From positions 1 to 31,923 of the forward strand of contig JAUMTV010000020.1 of the NCBI GenBank assembly GCA_030531025.1: a DNA stretch of 31,923 nucleotides, in the 5' to 3' direction. The stretch is from Turicibacter sp. (GTDB lineage: Bacteria > Bacillota > Bacilli > MOL361 > Turicibacteraceae). The first letter of the stretch is position 1, and every line of letters starts with the position of its first letter. The position numbers were made by a program, and so were the translations under genes. The notes under the pieces are model-generated. The model did not search any database and was not told the DNA's origin. It saw nothing but the letters and a program-made list of their open reading frames with translations. Below are positions 25,867-31,923 of this stretch, piece by piece.

Positions 25867-26811
25867 ATGATGATAACTGTTTCATTAGATGGAAATGGAG
25901 ATTTTCAATCCATTCAAGCAGCGATTAATGCATTAGAAAAAAATAAACCCATGACTATTTTGATTAAACCAGGTACTTATTATGAAAAGCTACACCTTGA
26001 GCACTCAAATTTGATGATTATCGGCGAGAATCCAAAAACAACTATTATTACATTTGATGATTATGCTAAAAAAAGATTAAGTGATCAAACATTAACTCAA
26101 ACATTTAGAAGTTATACAGCCTTCATTCGTGGTAATAACCTAACATTTGAAAATATTACGTTTAAAAATACTGCTGGAAGCGGAAAAGAGGTAGGGCAAG
26201 CAATTGCAGCTTATATTGATGGTGATTGTTTACATTTTAAAAACTGTCATTTCATAGCTCATCAAGATACATTATTTACTGCTCCCCTTCCCCCATCTCC
26301 CGTTATTCCAGGTTCATTTGTCGGGCCAGGTGAACATTTGCCAAGAACAGTCGGTCGACATTATTATGAAGAATGCTACATTCAAGGTGATATCGACTTC
26401 ATCTTTGGAAGCGCAACTGCTTATTTTGAAAAATGTACTATTTTTTCAAATGCATCTGATGGTGTGAGTTACGTAACTGCAGCTTCAACACCAGCTAATG
26501 AAGCTTATGGATATGTCTTTCATAACTGTAATTTAGTAAGTAATGCTAAGAAACAATCTGTTTTTTTAGGACGGCCTTGGCGAAAATTTGCACATGTTGT
26601 ATTTTTAAATTGTTATTTAGGTGATCATATTCACCCATTTGGATGGGATGATTGGAGTAAAGAACATGCAAATTTACAGTTTTATGAATTTCAAAATATT
26701 GGTCCAGGATCTGATTTTTCTAAGCGCGTTGATTTTTGCAAACTTCTCTCTAAAGACGAAGCAAGACTTTATGACAAAGGTAACGTCTTCCGTGATTGGA
26801 AACCATATTAA
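25867..26811 (+). CDS. Pectinesterase (carbohydrate esterase family 8)
   Basis: A 314-residue right-handed beta-helix pectin methylesterase, which removes methyl esters from homogalacturonan. The family motifs are present: GTYYEK, G110-Q111-AIAAY (oxyanion Gln), H132-Q133-D134-TLF, G174-DI-D177-FIFG with the nucleophilic Asp177, and L234-GRPW with the substrate-binding Arg236. Unlike plant and secreted bacterial enzymes there is no signal peptide; the protein begins directly with the beta-helix (MMITVSLDGNGDFQSI). It should therefore act in the cytoplasm, perhaps on imported oligosaccharides. The ATG follows AAGGAGG. No pectate lyase or uronate genes are adjacent, so its pathway context is unclear. 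Confidence 0.9.
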   Translation: MMITVSLDGNGDFQSIQAAINALEKNKPMTILIKPGTYYEKLHLEHSNLMIIGENPKTTIITFDDYAKKRLSDQTLTQTFRSYTAFIRGNNLTFENITFKNTAGSGKEVGQAIAAYIDGDCLHFKNCHFIAHQDTLFTAPLPPSPVIPGSFVGPGEHLPRTVGRHYYEECYIQGDIDFIFGSATAYFEKCTIFSNASDGVSYVTAASTPANEAYGYVFHNCNLVSNAKKQSVFLGRPWRKFAHVVFLNCYLGDHIHPFGWDDWSKEHANLQFYEFQNIGPGSDFSKRVDFCKLLSKDEARLYDKGNVFRDWKPY

Positions 26812-26836
26812 AAACATCCTTTAGCGATGCTTTTTC
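26812..26836. terminator. Weak bidirectional terminator
   Basis: AAAACATCC-type stem pairing with GATGCTTTT (one G-T pair) between two converging genes, with T-rich flanks on both strands. Confidence 0.6.
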
Positions 26837-27611
26837 AAATAAAAATACCGCGATCTTCTGGCTCTTCTAGCATATCAAAAATTAATCGGCCGACTTCATG
26901 TTTACTTCCATCTGGATGATAATAATATAAGACTCGTTCTTCTCCTTGTTCAAAAGCCTTCACTTGAAAAACTACACCGAACTTTCCATTTACCGTAACT
27001 AACTCGCTATTATTCCCTAAGTAATGAACTTGATTTAAGTCATCATCTAAATAAATATCTTTTGTAATATAAGTAGTTGGGTAATCTTCTTCTAAACGGA
27101 AATTATAAGCATTGATTAATGCTCCATCTTCAGCTGCCTTTGAGACTTCAACAGCTATTACAACGACCCATTCATCTCCCTCTTCATAATACCCCCAATC
27201 CCAATTGTCAACTTCGCTAAATTTAGATAATGATAGCTGAAAGTTATTCGATAATTCATAGATACCAGGTGTATCACTAGTTTTAGGTGTTGTACTTAAC
27301 CAATTAAATTCTTTAATAACGATAAAAGCAATTAAACCAACAAAAATAAGCTTAATAATCGTTAAACTCCAAAATCTTCGAGGTCGTTGTTCTGCTTGAG
27401 ATAAACCTTGATGCTCTGCTATGTCAATGCGATGTTCAATAATACAATCCAAAGCATCACTCCACTCGATGATTTTCTGTTTATAGTACATATTGTCTTC
27501 GGCTAGATGTTCATACTTTTGTAATAATTCATCATAGACACCTTCTATTTCTTCTAGTGACATTGTCGGTGTCACACCGAGGATCTCGTACGCGCGATTC
27601 ACATCATCCAT
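26835..27611 (-). CDS. Membrane protein with degenerate J-like domain
   Basis: A 258-residue protein I do not recognise as a known family. Residues 1-60 read like the start of a DnaJ domain (VNRAYEILGVTPTMSLEEIEGVYDELLQKYEHL), but the HPD motif that stimulates DnaK is missing. A charged stretch (AEQRPRRFW) leads to one membrane segment at about 81-100 (IIKLIFVGLIAFIVI). The C-terminal ~155 residues are outside the membrane by the positive-inside rule and look beta-rich with many aromatic and acidic residues. The ATG follows AGGGGGGG. It lies 85 bases after the PepSY lipoprotein gene with no terminator between, so co-transcription is likely. Confidence 0.75.
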   Translation of the reverse strand: MDDVNRAYEILGVTPTMSLEEIEGVYDELLQKYEHLAEDNMYYKQKIIEWSDALDCIIEHRIDIAEHQGLSQAEQRPRRFWSLTIIKLIFVGLIAFIVIKEFNWLSTTPKTSDTPGIYELSNNFQLSLSKFSEVDNWDWGYYEEGDEWVVVIAVEVSKAAEDGALINAYNFRLEEDYPTTYITKDIYLDDDLNQVHYLGNNSELVTVNGKFGVVFQVKAFEQGEERVLYYYHPDGSKHEVGRLIFDMLEEPEDRGIFI

Positions 27612-27696
27612 TTTCCCCCCCTACTTCCTTTTTCGTCCTCCTCTTCAATTAATCATATGTTCATCTTAGGGGATAAATGTCATCTTTTGTTCATAT

Positions 27697-28251
27697 TTAA
27701 TCGTGTACTTCTTCTTCAAATGAGATAACTTTCCCATCTGCTGCACTAATCTCTATTTCTTGTTTTTTATTATTTTTTATAGCTTCTGCCTCATAAACAA
27801 CACCAATCTCTTTTGGTTCTAGACGAATAGAATGAACTAGCCCACCATTAGATTGTGCTGCAGCAATGGAAATCGCCTCATCAATTGAAATATTGACTCC
27901 ATCTAAAATGGTAGGATTGACTGATGTTTGTTTTTGATTAAAAAGTTCTCCTGTTAATGCATCTATTTGAAGCTCATACTTCAAATCGCCGACATAAATA
28001 TCCACTTCATAATAATTAGGATTACCTATTTCATATTCAATATTTGTGACTGTCCCATTACCAATCGCTTTTCTTGCTTGAATTAAAACATCTTCAATCA
28101 GCATATCAACGGCTTTAACCTGAGAAGTGCCTGACTCATTTGTCATTTGATTTTCTGTTGTTGATTGGTTATTCGTTAACTCTTTTTTAGAGCATGCCAT
28201 CAAAGATAAAAGTGCTCCCCCAATTAAAAAATATGCTTTATACTTCTTCAT
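27697..28251 (-). CDS. PepSY-domain lipoprotein
   Basis: A 184-residue lipoprotein. The signal peptide runs to a lipobox LMAC with the lipidated Cys near residue 20, followed by a Ser/Thr/Asn-rich tether. Two PepSY-like repeats follow. The first is about residues 50-110, with EVDIYVGDLKYELQIDALTGEL. The second is about 115-180, with ISIDEAISIAAAQS and EAEAIKNNKKQEIEISAADGKV. PepSY domains often inhibit or regulate peptidases or stabilise cell-envelope proteins; function here is inferred only at that level. The ATG follows GAGGTG. It is probably the first gene of a two-gene unit with the J-like membrane protein. Confidence 0.85.
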   Translation of the reverse strand: MKKYKAYFLIGGALLSLMACSKKELTNNQSTTENQMTNESGTSQVKAVDMLIEDVLIQARKAIGNGTVTNIEYEIGNPNYYEVDIYVGDLKYELQIDALTGELFNQKQTSVNPTILDGVNISIDEAISIAAAQSNGGLVHSIRLEPKEIGVVYEAEAIKNNKKQEIEISAADGKVISFEEEVHD

Positions 28252-28327
28252 TGTACATCACCTCATGATTTCTAGTCTAACGTTTGTTAGTATGAGCCAA
28301 CATTTAAGGTTTAAAACCAAATTCAGA

Positions 28328-28356
28328 TAAAAAAGAGTCCTTATCGGACTCTTTTT
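28328..28356 (-). terminator. Terminator of the cyclophilin gene
   Basis: AAAAGAGTCC / GGACTCTTTT stem, five-base loop, followed by TTATC on the minus strand. It separates the cyclophilin gene from the PepSY gene. Confidence 0.88.
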
Positions 28357-28969
28357 AGTTAATTTTTTCAGGTTCTTGATAGTCAACTCCATATGTTTCA
28401 ACATGCATTGATTCAATCATAATTGGACCATTACTTAATCCCGCTTCTTCAATTTTATGAGCGATATCCATACCAGAAATCACCTTCCCAAAAGCAGCAT
28501 AATTTCCATCTAAGTGAGGTGCATCTGCTAACATAATGAAAAATTGGCTACCAGCACTATTTGGTTGATTCGTACGTGCCATTGATAAAACACCTTCTGT
28601 ATGTTTTAACTCATTTAAAAAACCATTGCTTGTAAATTCTCCCTCAATACTATAACCAGGTCCACCACTTCCATTACCAGTTGGATCACCACCTTGTAAA
28701 ACAAATCCTTTTTCAATTCGATGAATCGTTAATCCGTCATAAAATCCTTTATTAATCAATGAGATGAAATTATTCACTGTATTTGGAGCAATATGCGGAT
28801 ATAACTCTGCTTCAATCGTTCCATAATCTTTAATGTTCATCGTCACTAACGGTAACTGTTCTGGCTGTTCCACCTCTGATGTTTTCATCCCTACCGCATC
28901 AGCTTGACACCCTGAAACGATTACTACTAAAAGTAAGATCATTAAAACTACTTTCCATGTCTTTTTCAT
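28355..28969 (-). CDS. Cyclophilin-type peptidyl-prolyl isomerase lipoprotein
   Basis: A 204-residue exported PPIase. An N-terminal signal peptide ends in a lipobox IVSGC, so the protein is anchored outside the membrane. The cyclophilin domain spans about residues 45-195. It has FYDGLTIHRIEKGFVLQGGD with the catalytic Arg, GPGYSIEGEF, and GVLSMARTNQPNSAGSQFFI, with the MA and QFF residues of the active site. A role in folding secreted proteins is likely. The ATG at 28969 is chosen because GGAG lies seven bases upstream; the ATG two codons earlier overlaps that site. It follows the broken nagR gene by 15 bases and probably depends on its transcript. Confidence 0.92.
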   Translation of the reverse strand: MKKTWKVVLMILLLVVIVSGCQADAVGMKTSEVEQPEQLPLVTMNIKDYGTIEAELYPHIAPNTVNNFISLINKGFYDGLTIHRIEKGFVLQGGDPTGNGSGGPGYSIEGEFTSNGFLNELKHTEGVLSMARTNQPNSAGSQFFIMLADAPHLDGNYAAFGKVISGMDIAHKIEEAGLSNGPIMIESMHVETYGVDYQEPEKIN

Positions 28970-28984
28970 CAACATTCTCCTTTT

Positions 28985-29708
28985 TTATTTAATTGTTTTA
29001 CGATACGCGGGTTGAATAAATTTATAGCGGTCCGCTCGATAATAAGATTCTACATATTCAAAAATTTGTCCACTCTTTAAATATGATTGAAGACAAATAA
29101 GTAAACAAGGATCTCCTGTCTCAACTTTTAAGTGTTGACTCACCTCATCATCTAAATTAATAGCCTCAATTTCTTGAATTGAATAATCAATTAACAACCC
29201 TAAATCTTGTTCAATATAATCGTAAAGTGAAATTGAGCCAATATTTTCAGGAACATCTTTAATAATACTAGTTGGTAAATACACAATTTCTAGTGCCATT
29301 GGTTCTTCATCCGCTAAGCGAACACGCATCAGTTCAATAACTTGATCACCTGGTTTAATTTGAAGCTTTGCAGCAATCCTCTCTGTTGCTTTAATCTCTT
29401 TTTTTTGAATTAAATGACTACTGGGTGTAAATCCTTTTTTGTATCATATCTTCACTAAAACTTGTTAGTCCATGAATACTTTTTTCATATTTTTGATGAT
29501 TGACGTACGTTCCTTTTCCTTTGATACGATATAAAACTCCTTCATAAACAAGTTCATTAATCGCTTGGCGCGCTGTCATTCGACTGACTTCATATAATTT
29601 AGCAAGTTCTGGTTCTGACGGAATCGGCTGATGCTCTTGATACACTTCCTCTTCAATTTGTTCTTTGAGTTCTCGTGCAATTTCACGATATCTTGGTAAT
29701 GCCACACT
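28985..29708 (-). pseudogene. nagR: Frameshifted NagR-like GntR/UTRA regulator
   Basis: Two frames together make a complete HutC-subfamily GntR regulator. The 5' part has the winged HTH (PRYREIARELKEQI, SEPELAKLYEVSRMTARQAINELVYEGVLYRIKGKGTYV split by nothing) and begins the UTRA linker GLTSFSEDM. After a run of six A (29435-29440) the frame is wrong and stops at IYTQ. Moving one base restores GFTPSSHLIQKKEIKATER and the rest of the UTRA effector domain, ending near RKTIK. Order and motifs match Bacillus NagR/YvoA, the GlcN6P-responsive repressor, and nagB lies upstream. The ATG at 29708 has only a close GGATGG; a GTG two codons later is possible. It could also be a sequencing error. Confidence 0.75.
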
Positions 29709-29743
29709 CATCCATCCTTTTTTATTATAGTACTTTGATTGTA

Positions 29744-29779
29744 CCAAAAGAAAAACCAGGTGTGAAGTATCACCTAGTT
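29744..29779 (-). terminator. Terminator of nagB
   Basis: AACTAGGTG / CACCTGGTT stem with one G-T pair followed by TTTTTCTTTT on the minus strand, between nagB and nagR. Confidence 0.82.
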
Positions 29780-29787
29780 TTTCCCAA

Positions 29788-30561
29788 CTACATTTGTGCA
29801 ACAGCACGTTCATCCATCACAACAGATGATGGTTTTACTTTTACTTCTGATAGAGCTTCCTCATCAGTAATAATGACAACATTTGGATGAAGTTGTAAAA
29901 CAGAGGCTGGACAATCTGTCGTCACACTTCTACCGATCATATGCGCCACTGCTTTTGCCTTATTTTTACCCATTGCAATTAGTACAATTTGTTTAGCACG
30001 CAAGATAGATTGAATCCCCATTGTCACCGCATACTTTGGTACTTCTTCTAAACTATTAAAGAAGCGGGCATTATCTTGACGTATTTGTTCATCTAGGGTT
30101 ACAACGTTTGTTGTTGAGTTAAACGGTGTTCCTGATTCATTAAAAGCAATACGACCATTTGACCAAATTCCAAGTATTTGTAAATCCACTTTGTTTTCTT
30201 GTAAAACTTGTTCATAACGTTCACATTCTAATTTTGGATCTTCACAATCTCCACTCGGTAAATGAACATTTTTAGGGTTAATATCAATATGATTAAATAA
30301 ATTTTCATTCATAAATGTACGATAACTTTGTGAGTGAGATGATTCAATTCCAACATATTCATCTAAATTTACCGTACGAATATTAGCATATGACGTTTTA
30401 TTTTTTTTGATGATCCTTGATCATTGCTTCATATAAGCCAACTGAACTACTTCCTGTTGCTAATCCTAAAACAGCTGTTGGATTTTTTTAACGACAGCTA
30501 ACACTTCTTTTAAAGCTGCTTGTCCCATTTCCTCAATAGATTATACTTTAATTACTTTCAT
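29788..30561 (-). pseudogene. nagB: Decayed glucosamine-6-phosphate deaminase
   Basis: Homologous along its whole length to NagB, which converts glucosamine-6-phosphate to fructose-6-phosphate and ammonia. The start is good (GGAGG then ATGAAAGTAATTAAAGTA), but codon 7 is TAA where relatives often have CAA. One A is missing from a run at 30483-30489, breaking VVKKNPTAVLGLATGSS. A second indel lies in the A8 tract at 30401-30408, before the TVNLDEYVG region. The last 174 codons are open. The active-site motif usually NGHIAFNEP reads NGRIAFNES, so the catalytic His is Arg, and the preceding glycine is Trp (LGIWSNG). Multiple independent lesions make real decay far more likely than sequencing error. 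Confidence 0.85.
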
Positions 30562-30616
30562 AAAAAACCTCCCATTCCATAGACATTTAATTTTTTCTTC
30601 CTCAATAATCATTATG

Positions 30617-30630
30617 CTTGTATATACAAG
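30617..30630. promoter_or_regulatory. Palindromic GntR/HutC-type operator upstream of nagB
   Basis: Perfect palindrome CTTGTATATACAAG, 56 bases upstream of the nagB start. It matches the TTGTATATACAA-type sites bound by UTRA-domain GntR regulators such as TreR. The regulator is inferred, not shown. Confidence 0.65.
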
Positions 30631-30710
30631 AGTTATCTATACAGGATAGGTAATTAATTTATTTTTTATCACCAAAAACTCGAGTGATTTTTTATAACTG
30701 CTTAAAACAT

Positions 30711-30742
30711 AAAAAAAAGAAGATGCTAATCATCTTCTTTTT
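30711..30742 (-). terminator. Terminator of the LysM gene
   Basis: AAAGAAGATG / CATCTTCTTT stem with a four to five base loop followed by TTTTT on the minus strand. Confidence 0.88.
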
Positions 30743-30764
30743 AGGAAATGGTGAGTGATTTAAT

Positions 30765-31601
30765 TTAATATGGACTACGGTACCAACCACCGTAATAAGG
30801 ATAGCGTCCCCATCCCCATCCACCGAAGAATGGATAACCTCCCCATCCCCATCCACCAAAGAACGGATAACCAAATCCTCCAACAAAGAAGCGTTCATCT
30901 TGTGCGCCTCTCATAGCGTACGGAGATGAATAAGGTACCCCATAAGGACTGTAAGTACCTAGATAAGGATTTGCATATGGTGGCATACCTGGAACTTGAT
31001 ATGGCATGGCCGCTGAAGAACAACTTGGTGCATACGGTAAATTCATCATTGGTGGAATAGGTGGATTTAAATAAGGTGACATTTGATTAACAGCTGGCGC
31101 CGGTGTTGGTGTCACCGATTGTGTTGATGTTAACGTTGTTGTTTGTTTCGGCTGCTGATATGTTTTTTGATTGACCGAAATATTATATTGTTCGATACTC
31201 GCTACTGCTCCTCCTAATTTAACCCCATCATTTGGTTGTGTAGGCGTTTCAGTTTGAATTGGTTTTAAAGGAACTGGAACCACTTCCTCTTTTACCTCAG
31301 TTACTTGAGGGGTTGGTTTTGCAACTTCTTGCTTCACCACAACAGGTTCCGGTTCAACTGTTGTTACTGTCTTCAGTTCAATAGGATTCGTATCTAAATT
31401 CGGATAATATTTTTGAATATGTTGTGTGACATTCGATTCTTCTTTTCGGGCAGATGAAGGAACTTTGACTTTTAATCCGGGTACAAGGCCAGCCTGAGGG
31501 TTGATATGAGTATTCATCCCAACCAAATCCTGAACACTGACATCATACTTTCCGGCTATTGATTCAAACGTATCATTTCGCTGTACAATGTGGATTTTCA
31601 T
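30765..31601 (-). CDS. SafA-like LysM protein with glycine/aromatic C-terminus
   Basis: A 278-residue protein. Residues 2-48 are a LysM domain (MKIHIVQRNDTFESIAGKYD to VPGLKVKVPS) very like the N-terminus of Bacillus SafA, the inner spore-coat morphogenetic protein that binds cortex peptidoglycan. Residues 50-165 are a V/E/P/T-rich low-complexity linker, followed by a Pro/Tyr/Met-rich segment (NPPIPPMMNLPYAP). The last ~45 residues are almost only G, W, F, Y and P, built on the repeat GYPFFGGWGWG. There is no signal peptide, as expected for a protein made in the mother cell. The ATG follows AAAGGAGA. A sigma-E-like promoter supports a coat role; that role is inferred. Confidence 0.85.
   Translation of the reverse strand: MKIHIVQRNDTFESIAGKYDVSVQDLVGMNTHINPQAGLVPGLKVKVPSSARKEESNVTQHIQKYYPNLDTNPIELKTVTTVEPEPVVVKQEVAKPTPQVTEVKEEVVPVPLKPIQTETPTQPNDGVKLGGAVASIEQYNISVNQKTYQQPKQTTTLTSTQSVTPTPAPAVNQMSPYLNPPIPPMMNLPYAPSCSSAAMPYQVPGMPPYANPYLGTYSPYGVPYSSPYAMRGAQDERFFVGGFGYPFFGGWGWGGYPFFGGWGWGRYPYYGGWYRSPY
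30807..30872. repeat. Two-copy 33-base tandem repeat in the LysM gene
   Basis: Units 30807-30839 and 30840-30872 differ at about two positions and encode the 11-residue GYPFFGGWGWG repeat. A third, diverged unit (YPYYGGWY) follows downstream in the protein. Confidence 0.88.
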
Positions 31602-31635
31602 AAGTCCGATTCTCCTTTCTACATTATCTCTTTAC

Positions 31636-31665
31636 ACTATATGATGAGATTTTCTCGAATATAAC
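31636..31665 (-). promoter_or_regulatory. Sigma-E-type mother-cell promoter of the SafA-like gene
   Basis: The minus strand reads GTTATATT, 14 bases, CATATAGT. The sigma-E consensus as I recall it is KMATATT, about 14 bases, CATACAMT, so the -35 core and spacing fit and the -10 matches at six of eight. safA is sigma-E dependent in Bacillus. Confidence 0.6.
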
Positions 31666-31923
31666 AAACTTATGCTAAGTGAAAGGTTTTCCAAAACTCA
31701 AGACCAGATTGAAATCGACACTTCAACTCACATTACAACAAATCATAACCTTGATTAAAATAAATCTTACCGCGATTTTTCAACTTATCAAAATCAAAAG
31801 ATCCTTATAAAATGAGCATTATTGAAATCTTATAGCTCTTTAAGTTCAAGATTTATAGAATTGATTTCTTAATATATAAGTCCAGATAAATTTTCTTCAT
31901 AGAAAATTTAAGCCCTACTAGCG
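31666..31923. other. Non-coding right edge
   Basis: No open frame or RNA gene is recognisable. One perfect inverted repeat, TAAATTTTCT / AGAAAATTTA with a TCAT loop, lies at 31887-31910. It has no T tail on either strand, so I do not call it a terminator. A neighbouring gene may start or end just past the window. Confidence 0.45.

Noticed and set aside
28985..29329. UTRA-domain fragment as a separate gene
   Set aside because: Its in-frame sequence continues upstream into a coherent UTRA domain up to the frameshift, and its ATG has no ribosome binding site. It is the second half of nagR.
29731..29745. GTAC-N7-GTAC dyad near the nagR -10 box as a NagR operator
   Set aside because: The short arms do not resemble the CTTGTATATACAAG palindrome upstream of nagB, so the case is too weak.
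30807..30872. Tandem repeat considered as a CRISPR fragment
   Set aside because: It has two adjacent in-frame units with no spacers and encodes a protein repeat.

Overview
The window looks like chromosomal DNA from a low-GC, spore-forming Firmicute. The AT-rich coding sequence, strong AGGAGG-type ribosome binding sites, T-tailed hairpin terminators and sporulation genes (GerW/YtfJ, YtfI, a SafA-like LysM protein) all fit. My best guess is a Turicibacter-like gut Erysipelotrichia/Bacilli relative; that is an inference from gene content and not a database match. About four fifths of the genes lie on the minus strand. I see no phage, insertion sequence, CRISPR array or rRNA.

Positions 34-12961 hold a housekeeping block on the minus strand. 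Read in the direction of transcription it is asnB, then ytfI-ytfJ, ytxK-ackA, nrnA, dnaE, pfkA-pyk and a NUDIX hydrolase. The order pyk-pfkA-dnaE-nrnA-ackA-ytxK-ytfJ-ytfI matches the Bacillus subtilis pyk-to-ytf region with genes missing (no accA/accD, ytsJ or tpx here). The block links lower glycolysis (PfkA, Pyk) and overflow metabolism (AckA) with replication (DnaE), nanoRNA turnover (NrnA) and two sporulation-associated genes. The latter have a very good forespore sigma-G-type promoter.

Positions 13045-17404 hold plus-strand yidD, a TRIC/UPF0126 membrane protein and an ABC-F translation factor (YfmR/Uup type), converging on a minus-strand M18 aminopeptidase. A minus-strand operon of seven tRNAs (Glu-Val-Lys-Leu-Phe-fMet-Asp, 17614-18353) follows. 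Two near-identical consensus promoters drive it and tandem terminators end it.

Positions 18539-25706 are single-gene units: PAP2 phosphatase, rhodanese, cold-shock protein, THUMP-domain rRNA methyltransferase (YpsC), ArAE/DUF939 membrane protein, an uncharacterised single-pass membrane protein, an MFS exporter and a small protein phosphatase.

Positions 25867-31601 are the more accessory part: a cytoplasmic-looking pectinesterase, a membrane protein with a degenerate J-like domain, a PepSY lipoprotein, a cyclophilin lipoprotein, a decayed nagB-nagR pair and a SafA-like LysM protein with glycine/aromatic repeats behind a sigma-E-like promoter. The nagB gene carries a nonsense codon, two poly-A frameshifts and loss of the usual active-site histidine; nagR has one frameshift.

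I found no convincing new multi-gene system. The best leads are the two sporulation promoters and the SafA-like protein, the decaying amino-sugar module with an intact operator, and the adjacent J-like membrane protein and PepSY lipoprotein.
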